This document shows, piece by piece, positions 1-8,021 of a DNA stretch of 64,000 nucleotides. Position numbers and translations under genes: made by a program. The notes beneath the pieces were generated by a model, which was given only the letters and a program-made list of their open reading frames with translations, did no database searches and was not told the origin of the DNA. Positions within the stretch are counted from its first letter, which is position 1. Each line of letters starts with the position of its first letter. Source of the DNA: Sphingomonas lycopersici (GTDB taxonomy: Bacteria; Pseudomonadota; Alphaproteobacteria; Sphingomonadales; Sphingomonadaceae); contig NZ_JANFAU010000002.1 of assembly GCF_026130605.1 (NCBI RefSeq), positions 434,001 to 498,000 of the forward strand, read 5' to 3'.

Positions 1-145
1 CGATCCGTCCGACGTGGTGGCGGACAAGCACCAGTTCGGCGATCTCGGCCGTGGCGGGGTGCGGCTTCAGGCCGCGCTGGTCGCGCTCGACTTGCTGATG
101 CCGCCCGAGCCCGTGCCGCCGCCCGCCGTCGATCCGGCACCGTAA
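1..145 (+). CDS. C-terminal end of a probable CinA-family protein (partial)
   Basis: An open frame enters from the left edge (first full codon at base 2) and stops with TAA at 143-145, giving 47 residues. The piece contains HQFGDLGR followed by [13 protein letters not shown], which resembles the C-terminal end of CinA/PncC nicotinamide-nucleotide amidase domains (a GDR..VR...V..AL.LL pattern). The last 15 residues are proline-rich. The gene converges on ratA, and the two coding regions overlap tail to tail by about 79 bp. The identity is inferred from a short tail and from memory that cinA-like genes often neighbour ratA/lipA in sphingomonads. Any protein with a similar C-terminal helix remains possible. 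Confidence 0.45.
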   Translation, partial: DPSDVVADKHQFGDLGRGGVRLQAALVALDLLMPPEPVPPPAVDPAP

Positions 146-564
146 AGCACCGCGGCGCGCTCCTCGAACGCGCCGATCATCCGGCGCAGCGCGGCGGCGA
201 AGACCTGCCCGGCCATCGCCTCGAACACGCGGTTCCTGAACGCGAAGTCGACCGAGAAATCGACCAGGCAACCGTCGCCATCGGGGCGGAACCCCCAATC
301 GTTGTGGAGATATTTGAGCGGCCCTTCGACATAGTCGACGTGGACCGACACCGGCCGCTGCTTCACCACGCGCGAGGTGAAGGTCTCGCGCAGCCCCTTG
401 AAGCCGACGATCATGTCCGCGACCGTCTCGGTCGCGGTGTCGCTGCGCACCCGCATCGCGACGACCCACGGCAGGAAATCGGCATAATGCGCGACATCCG
501 CCACCAGATCGAACATCTGCTCCGGCGTATAGGGAAGCCGGCGGGTTTCCTTATGCCTTGGCAA
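67..564 (-). CDS. ratA: RatA/Coq10-family START-domain protein
   Basis: This 165-residue protein belongs to the polyketide-cyclase/START superfamily. Recognisable features are the N-terminal [13 protein letters not shown] helix, the HYADFLPW segment, [14 protein letters not shown], and a central [12 protein letters not shown] strand, all typical of the Coq10/RatA group. Mitochondrial Coq10 binds coenzyme Q and supports respiration. In E. coli the homologue was described as the ribosome-association toxin RatA. In alphaproteobacteria next to lipA a quinone or lipid role is more likely, but that is inference. The start (564) lies inside the lipA stop region, a 14-bp overlap, so lipA and ratA are probably co-transcribed. 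The last 25 residues are a low-complexity Gly/Ser/Ala tail that overlaps the convergent upstream gene. Confidence 0.85.
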   Translation of the reverse strand: MPRHKETRRLPYTPEQMFDLVADVAHYADFLPWVVAMRVRSDTATETVADMIVGFKGLRETFTSRVVKQRPVSVHVDYVEGPLKYLHNDWGFRPDGDGCLVDFSVDFAFRNRVFEAMAGQVFAAALRRMIGAFEERAAVLYGAGSTAGGGTGSGGISKSSATSAA

Positions 565-1468
565 GCTGCGCCTCGCGCGCTGCCCTCATCTTCGCGAAAT
601 CGTCGCCGGCGTGATAGCTGGAACGCGTCAGCGGCGAGCTGGCGACGAGCAGGAAGCCCTTCGCCCGCGCGATCGCGGCATAAGCGTCGAACGCCTTGGG
701 GGTGACGAATTCGGCGACCTTCGCATGCCGCGGGGTCGGCTGGAGATATTGCCCCATCGTCAGGAAATCGATGTCGGCGGAGCGCATGTCGTCCATCACC
801 TGATGCACTTCGAGCCGCTCCTCACCGAGCCCGAGCATCACCCCGGATTTGGTGAAGATCGACGGATCGTGGCGCTTGACGCTCTCCAAGAGGCGCAGCG
901 AGGCGTAATAGCGCGCGCCGGGGCGGATCGTCGGATAGAGCCGCGGGACGGTTTCGAGATTGTGATTGTAGACGTCGGGCCGCGCCTCGACGATCGACTC
1001 GACCGCGGCTTGCGCCTTGTTGCGGAAATCGGGGGTCAGGATCTCGATCGTCGTATTGGGGGTGTTGCGGCGCAACGCCTGGATCACCTTGACGAATTGC
1101 GACGCCCCGCCGTCGGGCAGATCGTCACGGTCGACCGAGGTGATGACGATATGCTCGAGCCCCAGTTCGGCCGCCGCCACCGCGACATGCTCGGGCTCGA
1201 GCGGATCGACCGCGCGCGGCATCCCGGTCTTGACGTTGCAGAAGGCGCAGGCGCGGGTGCAGGTGTCGCCGAGAATCATCACCGTCGCGTGCTTCTTGGT
1301 CCAGCACTCGCCGATATTGGGGCAGGCCGCCTCCTCGCACACCGTCGCGAGATTAAGCCGGCGCATCAACCCCTTGGTCTCGGCGAACCCGATCGAGGTG
1401 GGCGCCTTCACCCGGATCCAGTCAGGCTTGCGCTGGCGCGGCGCGGCGACGGGGGAAATCTCGTTCAT
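551..1468 (-). CDS. lipA: Lipoyl synthase (radical SAM)
   Basis: This 305-residue enzyme inserts two sulfurs into octanoyl groups bound to lipoyl domains of 2-oxoacid dehydrogenases and the glycine cleavage system. The auxiliary [4Fe-4S] cysteines are seen as CX4CX5C (C44, C49, C55) and the radical-SAM cluster as CTRACAFC (C70, C74, C77). The C-terminal RSSYHAG carries the conserved serine ligand of the auxiliary cluster. The ATG at 1468 is preferred over an in-frame start at 1504 because MNEISPV leads directly into the family N-terminus and leaves a 53-bp divergent promoter space before the carbonic anhydrase gene. It overlaps ratA by 14 bp. Confidence 0.96.
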   Translation of the reverse strand: MNEISPVAAPRQRKPDWIRVKAPTSIGFAETKGLMRRLNLATVCEEAACPNIGECWTKKHATVMILGDTCTRACAFCNVKTGMPRAVDPLEPEHVAVAAAELGLEHIVITSVDRDDLPDGGASQFVKVIQALRRNTPNTTIEILTPDFRNKAQAAVESIVEARPDVYNHNLETVPRLYPTIRPGARYYASLRLLESVKRHDPSIFTKSGVMLGLGEERLEVHQVMDDMRSADIDFLTMGQYLQPTPRHAKVAEFVTPKAFDAYAAIARAKGFLLVASSPLTRSSYHAGDDFAKMRAAREAQLAKA

Positions 1469-1521
1469 GCGCGTGCAAATAGCGACTGCCCTCCCGCGAA
1501 ACAACGCGATAAGAGCGTCGC

Positions 1522-2154
1522 ATGACCGTCTTCACCGATCTCGTCGCCGGATACCGGCGTTTCCACGAACATGGCTGGGTCGAACAGCGTGATCGCTGGG
1601 CCGAATTGTCGCAGGGGCAGAGCCCCAAGGTGATGGTGATCGCCTGCTCCGACAGCCGCACCGATCCCGCCACCGTGTTCGACGTGTCGCCGGGCGAGAT
1701 CTTCGTCGTCCGCAACGTTTCCAACCTCGTCCCGCCGTTCGAGCTCGGCGGCGGGCGGCACGGCGTGTCGGCGGCGCTGGAATTCGCGGTGACCCAGCTC
1801 AAGGTCGAGGAAGTCGTCGTGATGGGCCACGGCTCCTGCGGCGGCGTCCACGCCTCGCTCACCGGGCGCTTCACCGATGCCAAGCCGGGCGAAGGCGGGT
1901 TCATCGCGCGCTGGATCGACATGCTCGACGAGGCACGCGACCGGATCGTCGCGCAATATGGCACCGGCGACGAAGCCGCGCACCAGCTGGAGCTGGAAAC
2001 CGTCCGCGTCAGCATCGCCAATCTGCGCAGCTTCCCGTGCGTGCGCGAGGCGGAGGCGGAGGGCCGGCTGGCGCTCCACGGCGCGTGGTTCTCGATCCGC
2101 GGCGGGGTGCTGTGGGTAATGGGCGACGACGGGGAATTCGCGCCGGCGGTGTGA
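1522..2154 (+). CDS. can: Beta-class carbonic anhydrase
   Basis: This 210-residue enzyme interconverts CO2 and bicarbonate. The zinc site is complete: ACSDSR supplies C42 and D44, and GHGSCGG supplies H103 and C106, with R46 forming the usual Asp-Arg dyad. Length and motif order match bacterial beta-CAs. It is transcribed divergently from lipA and ends just before a palindromic repeat. Bicarbonate supply would serve carboxylations such as those in purine, pyrimidine and fatty-acid synthesis. Confidence 0.93.
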   Translation: MTVFTDLVAGYRRFHEHGWVEQRDRWAELSQGQSPKVMVIACSDSRTDPATVFDVSPGEIFVVRNVSNLVPPFELGGGRHGVSAALEFAVTQLKVEEVVVMGHGSCGGVHASLTGRFTDAKPGEGGFIARWIDMLDEARDRIVAQYGTGDEAAHQLELETVRVSIANLRSFPCVREAEAEGRLALHGAWFSIRGGVLWVMGDDGEFAPAV

Positions 2155-2165
2155 TCCCCCGATTA

Positions 2166-2234
2166 CCGCCCCGGCGCAGGCCGGGGTTCAGTCACGACCG
2201 GCCCGATGCTGGGCCCCGGCCTGCGCCGGGGTGG
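2166..2234. repeat. Palindromic intergenic repeat, family B copy 1
   Basis: Two arms, CCCCGGCGCAGGCCGGGG and CCCCGGCCTGCGCCGGGG, are inverted around a 30-base spacer and fill the space between the convergent carbonic anhydrase and ppk2 genes. A second copy with the same arms lies at 12133-12200. The RNA would form a strong hairpin on either strand and could end transcription from both sides. Confidence 0.85.
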
Positions 2235-2241
2235 TTGGAGG

Positions 2242-3012
2242 TTACCCCTTCAGCGCCTCGCGCGCGATGCGTTCGAATTCGGGATCGAGCGCAGGCGGGT
2301 CCATCGAGACATTGGCGGAAAGCACATCCGCCACCACGGTGAGCGCCGCGATCCGCGCTGCTTTCTTGTCGTTGCCGTCGATCACGTGCCACGGCGCGAT
2401 CGCGGTATCGGTGCGCTCGAACATCTCGTGCATCGCCTCCAGATAGGCGGCGCGTTTGGCACGGTTGCGATAATCCTCCGGCCCGGTCTTCCAGCGCTTC
2501 CACGGATCCTCGAGCCGGTCGCGCAGCCTTTTGTCCTGCTCCTTCTGCCCGACATGGATGAACAATTTCACCAGGGTCGTCCCCGATTCGATCAGCCGCG
2601 TCTCGAAATCGTTGATCTGGCTGTAGCTGCGTCGCCATTCCGCGCGCGTCGCGAACCCCTCGACCCGCTCGACCAGCACGCGGCCATACCAGCTGCGGTC
2701 GAAGATCGTGACGTCCCCCGGCTCGGGCAGATGCCGGCGGAAGCGCCAGAGGAAGGGATGCGCCTTTTCCTCCTCGGTCGGCGCGCTGATCGGATAAACC
2801 TCGAAATGCCGCGGGTCCCACCGCTCGACGAGGCGCTGGATGATCCCGCCCTTCCCCGCCGCGTCCCAGCCTTCGAGCATCACCACCGCGGGCCGCTGGT
2901 GGACGATATGCGCGACGAGGATATGGTTGAGCCGCTCCTGCAGCGCCGCCAGATCGCGATTATACTTGCCTTTGTAGGGCTTGCCCTTTTCGTAATCGGC
3001 GAGATCGATCAT
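2242..3012 (-). CDS. ppk2: Polyphosphate kinase 2 family protein
   Basis: This 256-residue P-loop kinase uses polyphosphate to phosphorylate nucleotides, or the reverse. The Walker A motif GWDAAGKGG (48-56) and the Walker B/lid segment FDRSWYGR (104-111) are the PPK2 signatures. The PRHFEVYPI and EPGDVTIFDRS stretches are also characteristic. It is a single-domain form, which fits PPK2 class I or III; the sequence alone does not tell me whether AMP, ADP or GDP is preferred. The gene stands alone between two palindromic repeats. A separate ppx-ppk1 operon lies 3.5 kb away, so this locus is rich in polyphosphate metabolism. Confidence 0.93.
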   Translation of the reverse strand: MIDLADYEKGKPYKGKYNRDLAALQERLNHILVAHIVHQRPAVVMLEGWDAAGKGGIIQRLVERWDPRHFEVYPISAPTEEEKAHPFLWRFRRHLPEPGDVTIFDRSWYGRVLVERVEGFATRAEWRRSYSQINDFETRLIESGTTLVKLFIHVGQKEQDKRLRDRLEDPWKRWKTGPEDYRNRAKRAAYLEAMHEMFERTDTAIAPWHVIDGNDKKAARIAALTVVADVLSANVSMDPPALDPEFERIAREALKG

Positions 3013-3082
3013 GGCGGCAACCTGCCGCGAAATCGCGCGCAGCGCCAGCCCCCGGTTATCGAGGCGAATCAGAGCCTTCTAC

Positions 3083-3166
3083 CGTCATGCCGGACTTGAT
3101 CCGGCATTCAGAGCGACGAGCGATACGGCCTGTGACTCTGGATGCCGGGTCGAGCCCGGCATGACG
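3083..3166. repeat. Palindromic intergenic repeat, family A copy 1
   Basis: An 84-base inverted repeat begins CGTCATGCCGGACTTGATCC and ends with the complementary GGGTCGAGCCCGGCATGACG arm. An inner CAGAG/CTCTG pair extends the stem. It lies between the aspS stop and the ppk2 start. Near-identical copies occur at 18498-18581 and 41843-41926. Confidence 0.88.
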
Positions 3167-3175
3167 AGGAAGGTT

Positions 3176-4975
3176 TTAGCCCGCGGTCGGCACGCCCTCG
3201 GCGGTCGAGCGCAGGTTGAGTTCGCGCAGCTGCTTCGCGGAAACGAAGCTCGGCGCACCCATCATCAGGTCTTCCGCCTTCTGCGTCATCGGGAAGACGA
3301 TCACCTCGCGGATATTGGGCTGATCGGCGAGCAGCATGACGATGCGGTCGATCCCCGGCGCGGAGCCGCCGTGCGGCGGGGCGCCGAACTTGAACGCGTT
3401 GATCATGCCCGCGAAGTTCGTGTCGACATCCTCGCGGGTATAGCCCGCGATCTCGAACGCCTTGTACATGATCTCCGGCCGGTGGTTCCGGATCGCGCCC
3501 GACGACAGCTCAACGCCGTTGCACACGATATCGTACTGATAAGCGAGGATATCGAGCGGATCCTTGGTCTCCAGCGCCTCCAGCTCGCCCTGCGGCATGC
3601 TGAACGGGTTATGGCTGAAGTCGATCTTCTTGTTGTCCTCGTCATATTCGAACATCGGGAAATCGACGATCCAGCAGAATTCGAACCGGCTCTTGTCGAT
3701 GAGGTCGAGCTGTTCGCCGACGCGGGTGCGCGCGAGGCCCGCCAGCTTGGCGGCCTGCGCCTCCTTGCCGGCGGCGAAGAACAAGCCGTCGTCCGGCCCG
3801 AGGCCGAGCGCATCGGCGAGCGCGTTCATCTTGTCCTCGCCGTGGTTCTTGGCGATCGGGCCGCCCCACTCGCCGCCCTTGCGGGTGGCATAGCCGAGCC
3901 CGGCGAACCCTTCGGACTGCGCCCAGGCGTTCATGTCGTCGAAGAACTTGCGGCTCTTCTCGGCGGTGCCCGGCGCGGGGATCGCGCGCACCACGTCCCC
4001 CGCCTCGACGATCGAGGCGAAGCGGCCGAAGCCCGAGCCGACGAAATGCTCCGACACGTCGGAGATCAGGATCGGGTTCCTGAGATCGGGCTTGTCGTTG
4101 CCGTATTTGAGCATCGATTCGCGATACGGAATCTGGCGGAACGGCAAGGCGCTGACCGTGCGGCCCTTGCCCTGCCAGTCGGCGAACTCGCTGAACACGC
4201 CGTGGAGCACCGGCTCGATCGCGGCGAACACGTCTTCCTGGGTGACGTAGCTCATCTCGAAATCGAGCTGGTAGAATTCGCCCGGCGACCGGTCGGCGCG
4301 CGCATCCTCGTCGCGGAAGCACGGCGCGATCTGGAAATAGCGATCGAAGCCCGCGACCATGAGGAGCTGTTTGAACATCTGCGGCGCCTGCGGCAGCGCG
4401 TAGAATTTACCGGGGTGGACGCGGCTCGGCACAAGATAGTCGCGCGCGCCCTCCGGGCTGCTCGCGGTGAGGATCGGGGTCTGGAACTCGGTGAACCCCT
4501 GATCGATCATCCGCCGCCGGATCGAGGCGATCACCGCCGAACGCAGCATGATATTGGCGTGGAGCGTTTCGCGGCGCAGATCGAGGAAGCGATAGCGCAG
4601 GCGGATTTCTTCCGGATATTCGGCCTCGCCGGCCACCGGCATCGGCAGCTCCTGCGCCACCGACTGGACGGTGACGGCGGTGGCGAACACCTCGATCTCG
4701 CCGGTCGCGAGGTTGGTGTTGATCGTCGCGTCGGAACGCTTCTTCACATGGCCGTCGATCGTGACGACCGATTCGGCGCGGAGCGATTCGAGCACCGGCA
4801 GCGCGGGCGAATCGCTATCCGCGACGATCTGGGTGATGCCGTAATGATCGCGCAGGTCGACGAACAACACGCCGCCATGATCGCGCTTGCGGTGGACCCA
4901 GCCGGAAAGACGGACACTGTCTCCAACGTTGGACGCGGAGAGTTGGGCGCAGGTGTGAGAACGATATGCGTGCAT
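3176..4975 (-). CDS. aspS: Aspartyl-tRNA synthetase, probably non-discriminating
   Basis: This 599-residue class IIb synthetase charges tRNA-Asp, and probably tRNA-Asn, with aspartate. The N-terminal OB fold binds the anticodon. The catalytic core shows the QAPQMFKQ segment, [10 protein letters not shown] (motif 2), the bacterial GAD insertion, and GIDRIVMLL (motif 3). In the OB fold the sequence reads RKRDHGG with His33, matching the His that marks non-discriminating AspRS (for example Pseudomonas aeruginosa), where discriminating E. coli AspRS has Leu. The ATG at 4975 is chosen because MHAYRSHTC is the usual N-terminus; a longer frame reaches 5011. It is divergent from rnd with 67 bp between starts. 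Confidence 0.96.
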   Translation of the reverse strand: MHAYRSHTCAQLSASNVGDSVRLSGWVHRKRDHGGVLFVDLRDHYGITQIVADSDSPALPVLESLRAESVVTIDGHVKKRSDATINTNLATGEIEVFATAVTVQSVAQELPMPVAGEAEYPEEIRLRYRFLDLRRETLHANIMLRSAVIASIRRRMIDQGFTEFQTPILTASSPEGARDYLVPSRVHPGKFYALPQAPQMFKQLLMVAGFDRYFQIAPCFRDEDARADRSPGEFYQLDFEMSYVTQEDVFAAIEPVLHGVFSEFADWQGKGRTVSALPFRQIPYRESMLKYGNDKPDLRNPILISDVSEHFVGSGFGRFASIVEAGDVVRAIPAPGTAEKSRKFFDDMNAWAQSEGFAGLGYATRKGGEWGGPIAKNHGEDKMNALADALGLGPDDGLFFAAGKEAQAAKLAGLARTRVGEQLDLIDKSRFEFCWIVDFPMFEYDEDNKKIDFSHNPFSMPQGELEALETKDPLDILAYQYDIVCNGVELSSGAIRNHRPEIMYKAFEIAGYTREDVDTNFAGMINAFKFGAPPHGGSAPGIDRIVMLLADQPNIREVIVFPMTQKAEDLMMGAPSFVSAKQLRELNLRSTAEGVPTAG

Positions 4976-5042
4976 GCGCCGCGCCCTCCCCTTCCATCCC
5001 CGCTTTGTCAAGGCGCGCGCGTGGGGCTATGGGGCGCGACTT

Positions 5043-6221
5043 ATGCATGTTCACCCGCTGATCACCGATAACGCGACGCTCGCCAACCTGTGCGCGCGCC
5101 TCGCCAACGCCCCCTTCGTCTGCGTCGACACCGAGTTCATGCGCGAGAGCACCTATTGGCCCGAGCTGTGCCTGATCCAGATCGCCGACACCGAAGAAGC
5201 GGCGGCGATCGACCCCAAGGCGCCGGGGCTCGATCTCTCCCCGCTGCTCGACCTGCTGGTCGACAATGAGGAGGTGCTCAAGGTGTTCCACGCCGGCGGG
5301 CAGGATCTCGAGATCATCTACAATCTCACCGGCAAGACCCCGCATCCCCTGTTCGACACCCAGGTCGCGGCGATGGCGCTCGGCCAGGGCGAGCAGATCG
5401 GCTATTCCAACCTCGTCGACAGCTGGCTCGGCATCCAGATCGACAAGGGCGCGCGCTTCACCGACTGGTCGCGCCGCCCGCTCGATCAGCGCCAGGTCGA
5501 TTATGCGATCGGCGACGTGACGCATCTGTCGAAGATCTTCCCGCGGATGCTCGAACGGCTCAAGAAGACCGGGCGCGGCGCGTGGCTCGATCAGGAGATG
5601 GAACGGCTCGCCGATCCCGCCAATTACGCCAACGATCCCGAGCTGGCGTGGAAGCGCGTGCGCATCTCCGGCCGCAAGCCCGATGTGCTCGGCCGATTGA
5701 AGGCGATCGCGCGCTGGCGCGAGATGGAGGCGCGCGCCAAGGATTTGCCGCGCGGCCGCATCGTCAAGGACGAGACCCTCGCCGATCTCGCCGGGCATCC
5801 GCCGAAGAAACAGCCCGATCTTGCGCGGGTCCGCGGGCTTTCCGCGACCTGGGCGGCGAACGATATCGGCAAGCGCCTGATGACCGCGATCGCCGAGGCG
5901 CAGCCGATGTCGGCGAGCGAGATGCCGCCGCGCGACGATCGCAAGCCCGGGCTGGGCAAGGAAGGCGCGCTGGTCGCCGATCTGCTCAAGCTGCTGCTCA
6001 AGATCCGCGCGCGCGATATCGACGTCGCGCCGCGGCTGCTCGCACGCGGCGAGGAACTCGAGGCGCTCGCCGCCGGCCAGCGGGAAGGTCTAGCGATTCT
6101 AACGGGTTGGCGTTATGACCAGTTCGGGCATGACGCGCTTGATCTGGTCGAGGGCCGATTGGGTTTCGCGGTTCAGGGCGGCAGGCTCAAAATGACGCGA
6201 ACCGAGGGGAATGCCGTATGA
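5043..6221 (+). CDS. rnd: Ribonuclease D
   Basis: This 392-residue 3'-5' exoribonuclease trims tRNA precursors and other stable RNAs. The DEDD nuclease domain begins with VDTEF (D29, E31), followed by FHAGGQDLEI and the Y..D element VDYAIGDVTHL. An HRDC-like helical domain follows (roughly residues 205-285) and then a second helical region. The start at 5043 is preferred over an in-frame codon at 4974, which would overlap the aspS start. The stop codon overlaps the start of the downstream inhibitor gene (ATGA), so both are probably translated from one message. Confidence 0.93.
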   Translation: MHVHPLITDNATLANLCARLANAPFVCVDTEFMRESTYWPELCLIQIADTEEAAAIDPKAPGLDLSPLLDLLVDNEEVLKVFHAGGQDLEIIYNLTGKTPHPLFDTQVAAMALGQGEQIGYSNLVDSWLGIQIDKGARFTDWSRRPLDQRQVDYAIGDVTHLSKIFPRMLERLKKTGRGAWLDQEMERLADPANYANDPELAWKRVRISGRKPDVLGRLKAIARWREMEARAKDLPRGRIVKDETLADLAGHPPKKQPDLARVRGLSATWAANDIGKRLMTAIAEAQPMSASEMPPRDDRKPGLGKEGALVADLLKLLLKIRARDIDVAPRLLARGEELEALAAGQREGLAILTGWRYDQFGHDALDLVEGRLGFAVQGGRLKMTRTEGNAV

Positions 6222-6505
6222 CCAAGGCCCTCTTTGCCGTCCTGCCGCTGATTGCGCTGGTCGGCTGTGTCGACGATCGGCCGGGGATGCCCGGCCCGGT
6301 GCGCCAGTGCCGCGCCGATGCCGTTCAGCGTTTCGTGGGGGCGCCCTACCGTCCCGATCTCCAGCGCCGTGCGCGGCACATGTCGGGCGCGCGCAGCGTC
6401 CGCGTGCTCTATCCGGGGCAGGCCGCGACGATGGACTTCCGCGCCGACCGGCTCAACATCATGATCGGCGAGCGGAATATCGTGCGGAGCATCAGCTGCG
6501 GATAG
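6218..6505 (+). CDS. Putative I78-family peptidase inhibitor lipoprotein
   Basis: The 95-residue product begins with a short lipoprotein signal (LPLIALVGC, lipobox Cys17). The mature part carries the I78 inhibitor pattern: an early Cys, VQRFVG, SGARSVRVL, PGQAATMDFR..RLNI, and a C-terminal SCG. Family members inhibit serine proteases of the elastase/subtilisin type, as judged from the fungal prototype. The bacterial role is unproven and may be protection of the periplasm. Its ATG overlaps the rnd stop codon, although no functional link with RNase D is evident. Confidence 0.82.
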   Translation: MTKALFAVLPLIALVGCVDDRPGMPGPVRQCRADAVQRFVGAPYRPDLQRRARHMSGARSVRVLYPGQAATMDFRADRLNIMIGERNIVRSISCG

Positions 6506-6520
6506 CCAGCGACACCCCCT

Positions 6521-6552
6521 TCTCCCCTCCCTTGAACAAAGGGGGGGGGGGG
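6521..6552. other. C-rich/G12 hairpin between convergent genes
   Basis: A C-rich arm (CCCCTTCTCCCCTCCCTT) is followed by AAGG and an uninterrupted run of 12 G at 6541-6552. The arms can fold into a hairpin between the convergent I78 and ppx genes and may serve as a terminator. It looks like a degraded relative of the CTCCCCTCCC repeats at 19231 and 46956. The G-run length is prone to replication and sequencing error. Confidence 0.55.
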
Positions 6553-6557
6553 AGCAA

Positions 6558-8021
6558 TCACGCCGTCAGGATCGGCGTCCGCCCCAGCGCGGCGGCGAGT
6601 GCGTTGTGGCGCTTTTCCACCGCTTCGCCATAGAGATGGCGGTCGGCCGCGCTAAGCCCGAGCGTCAGCCCGCGCCCGCTGACCGACAGGCTGGAACGCT
6701 GCAACGGCCCCGCCAGCCCGGCCGACATGCGCTGCCCGAGCCGCATCGCCAGCCCCCAGCCGACCGCGCGCGACAGATCCATGTCGCTCGCCAGCGCCGG
6801 GAGCGGCGGCGGGCTCGACGTGCTGCCACCGAGCGCGGTCCACAGCGCTTGCGCCATCATCGCGCGGCCGCGCGCGTCGACCCCGACCCAATTGCCGTGG
6901 AGCGCAATCTCCATCCCGCGTTCGGCGCGAAACTCCGGGTTGGCGCGCCAGCCGACATCGGCGAGTTGGCATGCGGAGTGGCGCAGCCGCGCATCGCTCG
7001 CGGATTCGCCGACGAACAGCGGCGCGATCCAGTCGTGGAGCAGGTCGCCATGTTCGGGGAAACGCCCCGCCCGGCGCCCCTCGTCGCGCGTCGCCACCAC
7101 CAGAGGGTCCTGCGCACGCGTCCGCTCGTCGAGCGCGCCGTAGAGCAACCCCTCGCGCAGGCCATAAGCCGACACGATCGTCCCCTTGGCCTTGAGATGC
7201 TTGATCAGCGAGGCGAGCAATGCCGCCGCGTCGCCAAGCGTCGGGATGCGCCCGGTCGACAGCCCGGACACCGCCTTTAGCCGCCCCTTGGCGACATGCG
7301 AGATCGTCCGCCCGAGCCGCGCCACCGTCTCCGCCGACATGGCGTATTCGTGGATGATCGGGAGCGGATAATGCGTCCGATCCATATCGAGCCGCGCCAG
7401 CGCGCGCCACGATCCGCCGACCAGATACAGCGGCAGCCCCTTGCCCGCGCCGCCCCACCCGGCCTCGCGCAGCAGCCGCCCGACGCGCCGGTCGAGCCCG
7501 CCCCTGCCTTGTGAAGCGTCGCGCAACGCCGCGATCCGCAGCACCCCGAGCGGGAAGGAGGCGTGCTGGCGTACCTTGCCATTCTTGACCCGCACCAGTT
7601 CGAGGCTGCCGCCGCCGAGATCGCCGACGATCCCGTCGGCATGCGGGATCGCCGAGAGCACGCCATAGCCCGCCGCGCGCGCTTCCTCCGCGCCCGACAG
7701 CAATTCGACCGTCAGCCCCGCCGCTTCGGCCAGCGCGAGCAGTTCGGCGCCGTTGGCGGCATCGCGTGCCGCCGCGGTGGCGACGGTACGCACCGTGTCG
7801 CAGCGCAATTCGCGCACCAGCGCGGCGAAACGCCCCAGCGCCGCCTCCGCCGCGGCCATCGCCTCGGCATCGATCGCCCCGGTCTGCGCGAGGCTGCGCC
7901 CCAGCCCCGCAAGCACCTTTTCGTTGAACAGCGTCGCCGGCAGTCGCGCCGGTCCCTGATAGACCACCAGACGGATCGAATTCGAACCGATATCGATGAT
8001 CGCCGTGCGCGGCGCGGCCAT
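6558..8021 (-). CDS. ppx: Exopolyphosphatase / guanosine pentaphosphatase
   Basis: This 487-residue Ppx/GppA enzyme has an actin-like ATPase fold. The phosphate-1 loop is DIGSNSIRL near the N-terminus and the phosphate-2 loop is GDLGGGSLELV. The C-terminal 180 residues form the extended helical domain seen in long Ppx proteins. It hydrolyses polyphosphate from its ends and may also convert pppGpp to ppGpp. The ATG at 8021 shares one base with the ppk1 stop (TGATG), so it is translationally coupled to ppk1. It is the last gene of the operon DUF2066-hdaA-ppk1-ppx. Confidence 0.94.
   Translation of the reverse strand: MAAPRTAIIDIGSNSIRLVVYQGPARLPATLFNEKVLAGLGRSLAQTGAIDAEAMAAAEAALGRFAALVRELRCDTVRTVATAAARDAANGAELLALAEAAGLTVELLSGAEEARAAGYGVLSAIPHADGIVGDLGGGSLELVRVKNGKVRQHASFPLGVLRIAALRDASQGRGGLDRRVGRLLREAGWGGAGKGLPLYLVGGSWRALARLDMDRTHYPLPIIHEYAMSAETVARLGRTISHVAKGRLKAVSGLSTGRIPTLGDAAALLASLIKHLKAKGTIVSAYGLREGLLYGALDERTRAQDPLVVATRDEGRRAGRFPEHGDLLHDWIAPLFVGESASDARLRHSACQLADVGWRANPEFRAERGMEIALHGNWVGVDARGRAMMAQALWTALGGSTSSPPPLPALASDMDLSRAVGWGLAMRLGQRMSAGLAGPLQRSSLSVSGRGLTLGLSAADRHLYGEAVEKRHNALAAALGRTPILTA

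Noticed and set aside
67..564. RatA as a toxin of a toxin-antitoxin pair
   Set aside because: No RatB-like partner is adjacent. The gene is coupled to lipA and fits the Coq10-like housekeeping group better.
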